Shown piece by piece: positions 55,060 to 64,000 of a stretch of 64,000 bases of DNA. Every line of letters begins with the position of its first letter. Position 1 is the first letter of the stretch. The position numbers were made by a program, and so were the translations under genes. The DNA lies in contig NZ_JAJBBR010000006.1 of the NCBI RefSeq assembly GCF_020532555.1, positions 62,001 to 126,000 on the forward strand. Direction: 5' to 3'. The notes beneath the pieces are model-generated. The model did no database searches. It was given only the letters and a program-made list of their open reading frames with translations, and had not been told where the DNA came from. The DNA comes from Microvirga lenta. Its GTDB lineage: Bacteria > Pseudomonadota > Alphaproteobacteria > Rhizobiales > Beijerinckiaceae.

Positions 55060-55920
55060 TCAGTCCTCCGGACTGTCCATGAAGCGGGCGAAAGCGTCCT
55101 TGTAATCCGGATGCCAACGGGAGAGGGCGGGGCGGTTCCGGATGAGGTCCTCGGCCGCCCAGCGAATGCGCTTGCGGTCCATCTCGGGCGTGGTCTCGTT
55201 GTCCGGGCAGAGGATATAGAAGTTGCCCTGCGCCATCCCGCTCAGAAGAGCATAGATCACCTGCTCCGGCGCCCAGGCACCGGGAGGCTTCTCGGTCACC
55301 CCTCTGGCCCTGGTGAAGCCCGTATAGACGAAGCCCGGGATCAGGAGGTGCGCAGTCACCCGGCAGCCGGGCCTCGTGCGCAACTCGTGCGACAGCGCCT
55401 CGGTGACGACCTTCACCCCGGCCTTCGAGACGTTGTAGGCCGTGTCGCCGGGTGGAGTCGTGATGCCCTGTTTCGAGCCGGTGTTGACGATGGCGCAGGG
55501 GGTGCCCTGTTCCATCATCATGGGCGCGAAGGCCTGGATTCCGTTGATGACGCCCCAGAGATTGGTGTCGAGAATGGCGCGCCAGCGCTGAGGGTCGCCG
55601 AAGAGCTGGCCGCCGCCCTCCGTGCCGGCATTGTTCATCAGGAACGCAACCTCGCCGAAGGCGCCGACGACCTCGTCCCTCAGGCGTTCGAAGTCCTCCG
55701 CCCGACCGACATCGGTTTCTACCGCGAGAACCTTTCCGGCCCCGCCCACGGCTTCGGCGACCTCATCGGCAGATTGCCTCAGGACGGCTCCGTCACGATC
55801 CGCGAGGCAGACCCGCATTCCGAGACCGGCCAGGCCCTTCGCGGCCGCAAGACCGATGCCGCTCGCGGCGCCGGTGATGACGGCGACTCGGCCGGGGGCG
55901 ATTGCGGGATGAGCATCCAT
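55060..55920 (-). CDS. short-chain dehydrogenase/reductase
   Basis: This is a classical SDR of 286 residues. It has the cofactor motif TGAASGIG (16-23), NNAG (near 95), SKQG at the serine position and the YNVSK pair (Tyr and Lys near 161-165). A longer C-terminus of about 40 residues, HPDYKDAFARFMDS, is unusual for a simple SDR. The substrate is unknown; its neighbours do not suggest a pathway. A 14-bp palindrome lies about 90 bases upstream of its start. Confidence 0.87.
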   Translation of the reverse strand: MDAHPAIAPGRVAVITGAASGIGLAAAKGLAGLGMRVCLADRDGAVLRQSADEVAEAVGGAGKVLAVETDVGRAEDFERLRDEVVGAFGEVAFLMNNAGTEGGGQLFGDPQRWRAILDTNLWGVINGIQAFAPMMMEQGTPCAIVNTGSKQGITTPPGDTAYNVSKAGVKVVTEALSHELRTRPGCRVTAHLLIPGFVYTGFTRARGVTEKPPGAWAPEQVIYALLSGMAQGNFYILCPDNETTPEMDRKRIRWAAEDLIRNRPALSRWHPDYKDAFARFMDSPED

Positions 55921-55984
55921 GTCGGGAACTCCTCAGGAAGGGGAACGCGTCCGGCCGGGCCGGTCTCTCGGCTTAAATGGGTAA

Positions 55985-56031
55985 GGAAACTCTTCGGGAT
56001 AGGGTTTCCTACGTAGGAAGTTTCCGAAGAG
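55985..56031. promoter_or_regulatory. nested palindromes upstream of the SDR gene
   Basis: The centre TTCCTACGTAGGAA (56006-56019) is a perfect 14-base palindrome. It is flanked by the inverted repeat CTCTTCGG (55990-55997) and CCGAAGAG (56024-56031), with GGAAAC/GTTTCC elements woven between. Such symmetry suggests a dimeric regulator site or a structured RNA. Confidence 0.5.
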
Positions 56032-56107
56032 ACAAGGCACAACGGCTGGTGTAGCACGGTGACAGAATACCTCCGGCCTTTTTCTGCCCCATGAAGGACG
56101 GAGTCTT

Positions 56108-56137
56108 GGGCGCCCGAACGAGGGCGCCCTTTTTTTG
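56108..56137 (+). terminator. Rho-independent terminator on the plus strand
   Basis: GGGCGCCC (56108-56115), loop GAACGA and GGGCGCCC (56122-56129) are followed by seven or eight Ts (56130-56137). The T-run is only on the plus strand. No plus-strand protein gene ends here: both flanking genes are read on the minus strand. Confidence 0.85.
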
Positions 56138-56152
56138 TCCTGGAGCGCCGGG

Positions 56153-57148
56153 TCAGGCGGCCCGGCCGGATCCCTTCGAGCGGCTCTCCGCCTCGACCGT
56201 CATGATGCGCGATGCCTCGTTGGCGATGCGGGAGGAGAGCTCCACGATGCGCCGGCTGTTGTCGAGCATCTGGGTCATGTTATTCCGCATCAATGCGCTC
56301 TGCGCCTCGAAGAGTTCGCTTAAGGTCCGGCAGCGGGAAAGGCTGCTCAGCCCGTCGATGTTCTTCTGCAGGCGCTCCTGTGCCAGTCCGACCCACTCCT
56401 GGGAGACGTCCTGAAGCCCGCGTGCGAGTACCGAGCCCGACTCCACGGCCGCCCAAACATTCTGCGAGGTCCGTCCCGTCAGATCCTGCCCGCCGCGCAT
56501 GGGCAGGCTGTAGAGCTGCATCAGCTCGGAGGCTGCGCCGAAGCCGCTCCGGAAGATGTCCTGAGCGCCCTGCGCGGCGGCCTGGGTCCGCTCCATTCCG
56601 GCCTGTGCGGCACCGACGAGGTCTTCCGTGGTCCGCTCGACGGCTTCGAGCTGCTCGCGGCTACGTTTCGCAACGGTCTGGCGCTGATCGGCCTCGGCGC
56701 GTCGGATCTCCTCGGCCGCAGCGAGGTCATCCTCCACCTTCTCGACGACGGCCTCGACCTCTTCGTCGCTCAAGACCTTCAGGACGGCCGGGATGAGCTC
56801 CTTCTTGTCGTCGCGGATGTGCTGCTGGAACACCTTTCTCAGGTCGGCAAGCTTCTTGATGAATTCGCCGTTGCCCTTCGGCATGCGGTCGAGCTCCTCC
56901 AGAAGCGCGCTCGTCTCCTCGTTGTCGTTCATGGCGCTGCGCACGAGATCTTCCATGTCCTTGTGCTTCCTCAGGACCGGGAAGAGGTGCTGCTCCTGGA
57001 GGCTGGCGAGGAGTTCGAGTTCCTCCTTGAGATCGGCGAACAGTCTTTCACGTGTCTTGACGGCATTGTCCGACGTGTCGAGCAGCTTGGCGAAAAGCTC
57101 GTTCACCTTGTCGGGACTGGTCTGGCTGAACTTCCTGTTGGTCGTCAT
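56153..57148 (-). CDS. hemerythrin-like plus phasin-family fusion protein
   Basis: This is a protein of 331 residues with two parts. Residues 10-130 form a four-helix HHE-type domain with possible iron ligands His54, His62, His110 and Glu117 (HLFPVLRKH, QQHIRDDKKELIP). A long coiled coil at 135-200 links it to a phasin domain (about 200-310: GFGAASELMQLYSLPMRGGQDL, LFEAQSALMRNNM). Phasins coat polyhydroxyalkanoate granules. ATG 57148 follows GAGGGGAAA. Gene context gives no further hint. The domain pairing is uncommon; the iron-site reading is by eye. Confidence 0.83.
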   Translation of the reverse strand: MTTNRKFSQTSPDKVNELFAKLLDTSDNAVKTRERLFADLKEELELLASLQEQHLFPVLRKHKDMEDLVRSAMNDNEETSALLEELDRMPKGNGEFIKKLADLRKVFQQHIRDDKKELIPAVLKVLSDEEVEAVVEKVEDDLAAAEEIRRAEADQRQTVAKRSREQLEAVERTTEDLVGAAQAGMERTQAAAQGAQDIFRSGFGAASELMQLYSLPMRGGQDLTGRTSQNVWAAVESGSVLARGLQDVSQEWVGLAQERLQKNIDGLSSLSRCRTLSELFEAQSALMRNNMTQMLDNSRRIVELSSRIANEASRIMTVEAESRSKGSGRAA

Positions 57149-57438
57149 TTTCCCCTCGCGAAATCCAAAAAAGAAAGGGCCCCGCCGCTTCCGGCATGGA
57201 AGCCTGAGCAAGCATTCTCCATCGCAGGAACCCGCAACTGGCACTCGGTTGAAAGAAGAAGGCCGATACGGCGACGCCGGCCATGGACCCGCCTGTCTTG
57301 GACAGACGCAGCCCAGTCTGGATGCGACCGGTCGGCGGTGTCTACAGGACGAGCGGACGCATGTTGCATTGCAACACGAAATGAAAACCCCTTATCCCGC
57401 TGGAGGTTCCCACATCAGCGGAGCTGGGATTGCCGCAC

Positions 57439-58266
57439 CTAGGAGGCGTTCGAAGAAAGCTCGACCAGAAGATCGACGAGGATGTCGTTCGGCTCGGCAA
57501 GTCCGGCGATCACGTCGAAATGGTGGGCTCCCGGAATTTCATGGAGGCGGGTGGTGACGCCGGCCTTGCCCCACTCGTCTACGATGGTCCGGCTTTGCCG
57601 CAGGAATTCGCTGCTCTCCGCCCCGCCGACCACGGCCACGAGACGGCCCCTGGCCGGAGCTGGCCATTCCAGAGGGCTCAACCGTCGGGCCTCCTGCTCC
57701 GTCAGCTTGAGCGCGGCGTTGATGGATGTCGGCACGAGCGGGACGAGGTCGAAGAGGCCCGAGATCGGCATCGCCGCACGGATCCGACGTTCCGGCGCGG
57801 TGTCCGGACGCGCCATGAGGCAGGCCGAGAGATGGCCTCCTGCCGAATGCCCGGAGGCGACGAGGGGGCGGCCCGTTCGCTGCTGGACGAACTCGGCCGC
57901 CGCCTCGATTTCCGAGACGATGGCGGGGAGGCTCACGGCGGGGGCAAGGCTGTAGCTCGGCATCGCCACGGTGAGCCCGCGCTTGTTGGCGCCACGGGCG
58001 AGGTGGCTCGCCGTCGACTTGTCGAGGGCCTGCCAATATCCGCCATGGATGAACAGGACGATGGGGCCGCCCGCATCGCCGCCTTCCGGGTAGAAGAGGT
58101 CGAGGCGGTTGCGCTCGCCGGGACCATAGGCGAGGTCGAGTTCGCAGCGGGCCGTGTCCCGGTAGGCGGCGGCGTCCCTCTGCCATCCGGCTATATGGAC
58201 CCCGTGGTCCGGTACGCGAGCCCGGTTGTTGTACTCGGCCTCGAGGTCGATCTCGGCATGGGCCAT
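57439..58266 (-). CDS. alpha/beta hydrolase, kynurenine formamidase-like
   Basis: This is a serine hydrolase of 275 residues. The oxyanion motif HGGYWQ at 74-79 is typical of arylformamidases, the nucleophile elbow GHSAGG puts Ser at 141, and the histidine lies in GAHHFDVI near the end. ATG 58266 gives a normal N-terminus. It is the last gene of a run with a five-gene branched-chain-type importer and near a 2-aminobenzoate-CoA-ligase-like gene, so it may cleave an imported N-formyl or other amide. The substrate is not proven. Confidence 0.83.
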   Translation of the reverse strand: MAHAEIDLEAEYNNRARVPDHGVHIAGWQRDAAAYRDTARCELDLAYGPGERNRLDLFYPEGGDAGGPIVLFIHGGYWQALDKSTASHLARGANKRGLTVAMPSYSLAPAVSLPAIVSEIEAAAEFVQQRTGRPLVASGHSAGGHLSACLMARPDTAPERRIRAAMPISGLFDLVPLVPTSINAALKLTEQEARRLSPLEWPAPARGRLVAVVGGAESSEFLRQSRTIVDEWGKAGVTTRLHEIPGAHHFDVIAGLAEPNDILVDLLVELSSNAS

Positions 58267-58283
58267 GTTGTCGGCTGCTCCGC

Positions 58284-58978
58284 TCAGACGTGGAGATAAC
58301 GGTCCTTGAGGGTGGGATCCGCGGCGAGTTCGGCGCTCGTGCCCGTCCAGACCGAATGGCCTTTCTCGATGATCACGTGGCGGTCGGCGAAGCCCGCCAA
58401 GGCATCCACGTTCTTGTCGATCACGAGGATCGATTGATGCTCGCTTCTGAGGCGCTTGAGGCAGGCCCAGATTTCCGCCCGGATCAGCGGGGCCAGCCCT
58501 TCTGTGGCCTCGTCGAGGATCATGAGCTTGGGATTGGTCATCAGGGCCCGGCCGATGGCAAGCATCTGCTGCTCGCCGCCCGATAGCTGGGAGCCCAGAT
58601 TGCTCCGCCGCTCCTTCAGGCGGGGAAACAGGTCGTAGACCGCATCGAGCGTCCAGCGGCGTCCGGTGCGGGAGGCCGCGGTGGCGACGAGGTTTTCCTC
58701 CACCGTCAGGGTCGGGAAGATCTGGCGCCCTTCCGGAACGAGGCCGATGCCGGTCTGGGCGATCCGGTAGGGCGCCTGCCCGGTGACGACCGCCCCATCG
58801 AAGCGGACCTCGCCAGCTTTCGGGCGCAGCAGCCCCATGATGGAGCGGATGGTGGTGGTCTTGCCCATTCCGTTGCGTCCGAGCAGGGTCACGACCTCTC
58901 CCGGACCGACATCGAGGGAGATGTCGAACAGCACCTGGGCGGCGCCGTAGGACGCCTGAAGGTTCCGAACCGAGAGCA

Positions 58979-58979
<1 letters not shown>
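58284..58979 (-). CDS. livF: branched-chain-type ABC transporter ATP-binding protein LivF
   Basis: This is the second ATPase of a HAAT-family importer, 231 residues. Walker A GRNGMGKTTT, signature LSGGEQQMLAIGRAL, Walker B LMILDEATEGL and the LivF-typical GLVPEGRQIFPTLTVEENL are clear. The switch region reads VIDKNVD, lacking the usual His of the H-loop, as is common in LivF. ATG 58979 overlaps the livG stop by one base. The importer works on amides or aromatic compounds as well as amino acids. Confidence 0.92.
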
Positions 58980-59726
<747 letters not shown>

Positions 59727-59734
<8 letters not shown>

Positions 59735-60758
59735 GGTGTCCCCGCCGCAGAAGTCCCATGATCCCGCCCCGGACGAACAGCACGATCAGGATCAGGAGAG
59801 GACCGAAGACCATCTGCCAGTTCTCCGTGAGCCGCCAGCGGATGTCGTCGTTGAGGAAGAAGCTGCCGGCATGGAGGATCTCCGGGAGGAACTCCTCCAG
59901 CAGCAGGAAGGCGGCGGCGCCGATGATCGCCCCGTGCAGCGAGCCGAGCCCTCCGAGAACGACCATGAAGATCAGCTCGCCGGAGCGCTGCCAGGTCATG
60001 AAGGCGGGGCTTATGAATTCGGCCTGGTTCGCCAGCAGGCATCCGGCCAGTCCCGCCATCATCCCGCTGATCACATAGGCGGCGAGCTGGTACCGGAAGG
60101 GCTGAAACCCGATGGCTTCCATGCGGGTGGCGTTCTCGCGCGTTCCGCGCAGAACGCGCCCGAACCGCGATGCCACGATGGCGCGAGACAGTGCATAGGC
60201 TGCGAGCAGGCAGATCAGGGTCGCCCAGTAGAACGCGAAGTCGTTCTCCAGAATGCCGGAGCCGCCGAGGAGGCTGCGGGTCGCAAGCGTCATGCCGTCG
60301 TCGCCGCCGTAGGGCGCCAGCGACGTGGCGAGGAAGAACAGCATCTGTCCGAAGGCGAGGGTGATCATGATGAAATAGACGCCCTTCGTCCGCAGCGAGA
60401 TGGCCCCTGTCACCAAGGCAAAGAGGGCGGAAGCGGCGAGTGCGACGGGAACCTGTATGAGCGCATCCTCGATCCCGTGGCTCGCCAGGATGCCGACGCC
60501 GTAGGCGCCGATGCCGAAGAAGGCCGCATGGCCGAAGCTCACGAGGGCCCCGTAGCCGAGGATCAGATCGAGCGACATGGCCGCCAGACCGAAGATCATC
60601 ACGCGGGTGAGGAGGGAGAGGACATAGCCTTCCGCTCCCGAGGCCGATGCGAAGGCCGGCGCCGCGGCGAACGCCGCGAAGATGAGGATGGGGGCGAGCT
60701 CGAACCGCAGGAACGGCAGGGCGGCGGGAGCGGACTGCTTTTCGGCAAGTTCGGTCAT
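59727..60758 (-). CDS. livM: branched-chain-type ABC transporter permease LivM
   Basis: This is one of two membrane subunits, 343 residues with about ten helices. Family motifs are GYGALVSFGHAAFFGIGAYG, RTKGVYFIMITLAFGQM and RGTRENATRMEAIGF, then VVLGGLGSLHGAIIGA. It partners with LivH. Its ATG at 60758 lies nine bases after the livH stop. Confidence 0.93.
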
Positions 60759-60767
60759 GGCGACGCC

Positions 60768-61688
60768 CTAGCGCTTCACGGGAAAAAGGCCCGAGGGCCG
60801 GAAGAACAGCACCGCAGCCATGAAGATGTAGATCAGCATCGGCGCGAGCGCCCGTCCGGTCTGGCTGGCGGCGGAGGGATCGAGAAAGACCCTGAGCAGG
60901 TTCGGCGCGAAGGAACGGCCCACCGTGTCCACCAGTCCGATCAGGAGGGCGGCGAGGAACGCCCCGCGGATCGAGCCGATGCCGCCGATCACGATCACCA
61001 CGAAGGCCAGGATGAGGATGTTGTCGCCCATGCCCGGCTGCACCGATAGGATCGGCGCGACCATGGCCCCGGCGAAGCCGGCCAGCATCGCGCCGAAGCC
61101 GAACACGATCATGAACAGTCGCCGGATGTTGACCCCGAGCGCCGAGACCATCTCGGCATTCGTCGCGCCTGCCCGCACCAGCATGCCGATCCGGGTGTGG
61201 CTGACGAGCACGTAGAGCAGCCCGGCCACGAAGAGGCCTGCCGCGATGATGGCGAGGCGATAGACGGGATAGAGCAGACCATCGGCGATCTGCACCGAGC
61301 CGGAAAGAATCTCGGGCACCGGGACGGACAGGGGGGCTGCGCCCCAGACGAACTTCACGCCCTGGTTCAGGAACAGGATCACCCCGAAGGTGGCGAGCAC
61401 CTGATCGAGATGGTCCCGGTCGTAAAGATGCCGGAAGATCAGTGCCTCAAGAAGGAGCCCGAAGGCGAGGGCGGTGGGCAGCGCCAGGAGAAGGGCCCAG
61501 CCGAAGCTTCCCGTCCATGCGCTGAAGGCCGCAACCAGATAGGCGCCGACCATGTACTGGACGCCATGGGCCAGGTTGATGAAGTCCATCACGCCGAACA
61601 CCAGCGTCAGGCCGGCGGCGATGAGGAACAGGATGAGCCCGAACTGAAGGCCGTTCAAAGCCTGGATGAGAAAGAGGGTTGCAGTCAT
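60768..61688 (-). CDS. livH: branched-chain-type ABC transporter permease LivH
   Basis: This is the second membrane subunit, 306 residues with about eight helices. Conserved elements are GLTLVFGVMDFINLAHG and RAGATNAEMVSALGVNIRR, then IGGIGSIRGAFLAALLIG. ATG 61688 begins at the normal LivH start; a 29-residue longer reading is unlikely. The gene lies 144 bases after the binding-protein gene, so partial termination or processing between them is possible. Confidence 0.92.
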   Translation of the reverse strand: MTATLFLIQALNGLQFGLILFLIAAGLTLVFGVMDFINLAHGVQYMVGAYLVAAFSAWTGSFGWALLLALPTALAFGLLLEALIFRHLYDRDHLDQVLATFGVILFLNQGVKFVWGAAPLSVPVPEILSGSVQIADGLLYPVYRLAIIAAGLFVAGLLYVLVSHTRIGMLVRAGATNAEMVSALGVNIRRLFMIVFGFGAMLAGFAGAMVAPILSVQPGMGDNILILAFVVIVIGGIGSIRGAFLAALLIGLVDTVGRSFAPNLLRVFLDPSAASQTGRALAPMLIYIFMAAVLFFRPSGLFPVKR

Positions 61689-61832
61689 CAGCGCTTTACT
61701 GGCGGCGAGCGCGCATCGGTGGGGCGTCAAGCCCGTTGCCCGACGGAACGGGCCGATGGCGTTCGCAAGGATCAAAGGATTTCCCCGTCCCGGGCCTTGC
61801 GCGGGACGGGGTTGAGCAGCCTGAAGGGGCGA

Positions 61833-63011
61833 TCAGTTCGTCGCCGCGCATTCCTTGGCGTAGGCGTCGGTGTAGTCGTCGAACACCTTCTCGACGATCT
61901 CCGTCTGGTACTTGCCGTCAGGACGCTTGGCCGCCTTGACCAGATAGAAGTCCTGGACCGGGAAGCCGTTCACGCCGAACTTGAAGTCACCGCGCAGGGA
62001 CTGGAAATCGGCCTTCTTGAGGGCATCGCGCAGGGCATTCTTGTCGTCCGTCTTGCCGCCGGTGGCCTTCAGCGCGCTGTCGATCAGCAGGGCCGCGTCG
62101 TAGGCATGCATGGAATAGGAGCCAGGCACCGAGTTGTAGGCCGCCAGATAGGAATCGACGAACTTCTTGTTCTGCGGCGTGTCCAGGTTCGGAGCCCAGT
62201 TGGAGCCGCCGAACATGCCGAGGGCCGCGTCCTGCTGCGCCGGCAGCGTCGACTCGTCCACCGTGAAGGCGGAGAGGAACGGAATGCGGTCCGCGAGGCC
62301 CGCCGCGCGGTACTGCTTGACGAGGTTCACGCCCATGCCGCCCGGCATGAAGGTGAAGATGGCATCCGGGTTCATGGAGGCGATCTTCGCCAGCTCCGAC
62401 TGGAAGTCGAGGGTGTTCAGCGGAACGTAGGATTCCTCGACGATCTCACCCTTGTAGTGGCGCTTGAATCCGGCGAGTGCGTCCTTGCCGGCCTGATAGT
62501 TCGGGGCAAGGAGATAAACGCGCTTGTAGCCGCGGTCCTGGGCGACCTTGCCGAGAACCTCGTGGTTCTGGTCGTTCTGGTAGGAGGTGGCGAAGAAATA
62601 GGGATTGCAGTTCTTGCCGGCGAGGTTCGACGGGCCGGCATTGGTGCTGATGTAGAAGGTCTCGGCATCGACGATGGGCTTGTGCACGGCCACGGCGACG
62701 TTCGAGAAGATCGGGCCGACCACGAAATCCACCTTGTCGCGCTCGAGCAGGCCCTTGACCTTCGTTACCGCCACGTCGGGCTTGAGCTCGTCATCGACGA
62801 CGATGACCTCCACGTCGCGTCCGCCCAGCTTGTTGCCGAGATCCTTCATGGCGAGCTGAAAGCCGTCGCGGGCCTGCTGGCCGAGCACGGCGGAGGGACC
62901 CGACAGGGTCAGAAGCAGGCCGACCTTGAGCTTCTCCTGCGACAGGGCCGGCGAGGCAGCTAGGCCGAATGCCGCTGCAATGCCGAGGGTCTTGATCGTG
63001 CGATTCATCAT
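61833..63011 (-). CDS. branched-chain-type ABC transporter substrate-binding protein
   Basis: This is a periplasmic receptor of 392 residues, Peripla_BP_6 type. The signal peptide MMNRTIKTLGIAAAFGLAASPALS ends at residue 24. Conserved parts are VGLLLTLSGPSAVLGQQARDGFQLA, FVVGPIFSNVA, and YFFATSYQNDQNHEVLGK; one disulfide may use the cysteines near 153 and 388. The next codon, ATG 63008, has the better spaced GGGAG site. The receptor decides the cargo; the nearby ligase and formamidase suggest an aromatic acid or amide rather than leucine. Confidence 0.92.
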   Translation of the reverse strand: MMNRTIKTLGIAAAFGLAASPALSQEKLKVGLLLTLSGPSAVLGQQARDGFQLAMKDLGNKLGGRDVEVIVVDDELKPDVAVTKVKGLLERDKVDFVVGPIFSNVAVAVHKPIVDAETFYISTNAGPSNLAGKNCNPYFFATSYQNDQNHEVLGKVAQDRGYKRVYLLAPNYQAGKDALAGFKRHYKGEIVEESYVPLNTLDFQSELAKIASMNPDAIFTFMPGGMGVNLVKQYRAAGLADRIPFLSAFTVDESTLPAQQDAALGMFGGSNWAPNLDTPQNKKFVDSYLAAYNSVPGSYSMHAYDAALLIDSALKATGGKTDDKNALRDALKKADFQSLRGDFKFGVNGFPVQDFYLVKAAKRPDGKYQTEIVEKVFDDYTDAYAKECAATN

Positions 63012-63382
63012 GTACTCCCGAGTGGCTGTTCCCCGCGCACGGTGTGCCGTGCTGCGATTATCTCAGGCGGGACGCAAGGCGCCTCGCCGACGGTCGGCGA
63101 TACTGTGCCGCAATTTTAGCCTGCCGAACACTCCTTTTCGGTGGAGCCGGATGCCGGCATCCCCATGTTTGGGATTGCCAAGCAATATTTGAAGCTTTAA
63201 ATAATTTTAGGAATTCTTCAAGCGGATTGTTCCGCAAGACGACAGTGATGACGGGCATGTGAATTCCAAGGATGGGCCTGAAATCCCGATGACCGTGCGC
63301 CCCGCCAAGCCATCTGGCGCGGCCGTCATCGAGCCCTCCGGAAGCCTGCATTCCGTCGCCAGAAACCTGAGAGGAGCGGACC
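63012..63382. promoter_or_regulatory. divergent region between the importer and the CoA ligase gene
   Basis: This 371-base region separates the importer operon and the CoA ligase gene. An AT-rich block lies around 63184-63232, and a small hairpin GCGGA-TTGT-TCCGC spans 63220-63233. Promoters for both directions are expected here. No regulator gene or small ORF could be supported. Confidence 0.4.
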
Positions 63383-64000
63383 ATGGCGTACACGGCTCAC
63401 GTCGACACATTCGCGAGGGACAACCTCCCGCCTCAGGATCAGTGGCCCGCCTTCATCTTCAACCGGCCGGAGCTGCAGTATCCGGACCGGATCAACTGCG
63501 TGCGGGAGTTCCTCGACCGCTGGATCGACGAGGGCAGGGGAGACGAGCCCTGCCTCATCAGTCCCGCTGAAACGCTCACCTATCGCAGGCTGCACGAGCG
63601 GGTGAACCGCATCTGCAACGTGCTCGTCGACAGGCTCGGCTTCGTGCCGGGCAACCGGGTCCTGCTTCGGTCCTTCAACAACCCGATGATGGTCGCGATC
63701 TATCTGGCGGTGCTGAAGGCCGGCGGCGTCGTCGTCGCGACCATGCCGCTCCTGCGCGCCAAGGAGATCGCCTATCCCCTGAACAAGGCGAAGATCACGC
63801 TGGCCTTCTGCGACCATCGCCTTTCCGAGGAGATGGAGCGGGCGCGCTCCCTCGCGTCGGACCTGAAGCATGTCGTCTATTGGGGTTCCAGCGCGGCGGA
63901 CGGGCTCGAGGCGCTGATCGCGGATGCCTCGCCAGCGTTCGAGGCGGTCGATACGGCGGCGGACGATGTCTGCCTCATCGGCTTCACCTCCGGCACCACA
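63383..64000 (+). CDS. AMP-binding CoA ligase, 2-aminobenzoate-CoA ligase type (cut off by window end)
   Basis: The visible 206 residues are the N-terminal part of an acyl-CoA synthetase, which activates a carboxylic acid with ATP and CoA. The start MAYTAHVDTFARDNLPPQDQ and the following WPAFIFNRPELQYPDRINC resemble, as I recall, 2-aminobenzoate-CoA ligases. The ATP-binding motif begins at the very end (GFTSGTT). An AGGAG site lies just upstream of ATG 63383. Divergent orientation to an amide-type importer and a formamidase-like gene supports an anthranilate or related aromatic acid as substrate. The rest of the pathway should lie beyond the window. Confidence 0.82.
   Translation, partial: MAYTAHVDTFARDNLPPQDQWPAFIFNRPELQYPDRINCVREFLDRWIDEGRGDEPCLISPAETLTYRRLHERVNRICNVLVDRLGFVPGNRVLLRSFNNPMMVAIYLAVLKAGGVVVATMPLLRAKEIAYPLNKAKITLAFCDHRLSEEMERARSLASDLKHVVYWGSSAADGLEALIADASPAFEAVDTAADDVCLIGFTSGTT

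Noticed and set aside
61197-62963. Long plus-strand open frame antisense to livH and the binding-protein gene
   Set aside because: It is the GC-rich shadow of well-supported minus-strand genes; its product has no recognisable domain and is rich in Arg, Gly and Glu as antisense frames are.

Overview
The window is a continuous stretch of GC-rich chromosomal DNA from an alphaproteobacterium, most likely in the Hyphomicrobiales near Methylobacteriaceae or Microvirga. This is inferred from the mixture of FixLJ/FixK, an alternative complex III with a caa3 oxidase, many sugar and amide ABC systems, a DenD-type dehydrogenase and a hemerythrin-phasin protein. No tRNA, rRNA, CRISPR array, transposase or prophage gene was seen.

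Layout. 1-1026: the truncated end of an HU-type gene and a secreted lectin-like protein. 1140-8483: a carbohydrate ABC importer (minus) divergent from a DenD-like dehydrogenase and two short-chain dehydrogenases (plus), probably a sugar-acid or polyol use locus. 8495-10479: two small envelope proteins and a YihY/BrkB membrane protein. 10692-13849: a YdeP-type molybdopterin oxidoreductase with FdhD. 13946-25772: a respiratory island with ActA-F (alternative complex III), a cytochrome c lipoprotein and a two-gene caa3 oxidase (CoxB with cytochrome c tail, fused subunit I+III).

26252-36488 is the most striking region. It holds a GT87-like protein (plus) facing a tightly overlapping minus-strand operon. 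In transcription order this is HAD-UbiA fusion, GtrA, DprE1-like oxidase, DprE2-like reductase, and three tandem polytopic paralogues with GT-C features. The order GtrA-DprE1-DprE2-glycosyltransferases mirrors Rv3789-Rv3790-Rv3791-AftA/Emb of mycobacteria. The region is therefore predicted to make polyprenyl-phosphoryl-arabinose and to transfer D-arabinofuranose to an unknown envelope acceptor. Two of the paralogues share a nearly identical 554-bp tract.

37090-41828: hydrolase, single-domain response regulator, quinone reductase, a small protein plus cytochrome c pair behind a perfect FNR/FixK box, a LOG-family protein and a small unknown. 41981-46332: oxygen-response cluster (universal stress protein, FixK-like regulator, response regulator, FixJ, FixL). 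46536-47694: an adenylate/guanylate cyclase gene broken by a frameshift. 47773-53263: ribose-type ABC importer, FucU mutarotase, aldose dehydrogenase and lactonase, an oxidative L-fucose/D-arabinose-type route. 53592-57148: aldo/keto reductase, DUF4186 protein, SDR, and hemerythrin-phasin protein. 57439-64000: formamidase-like hydrolase and a five-gene branched-chain-type ABC importer, divergent from a 2-aminobenzoate-CoA-ligase-like gene cut by the window end; this suggests uptake and breakdown of an aromatic amide or anthranilate-type compound.
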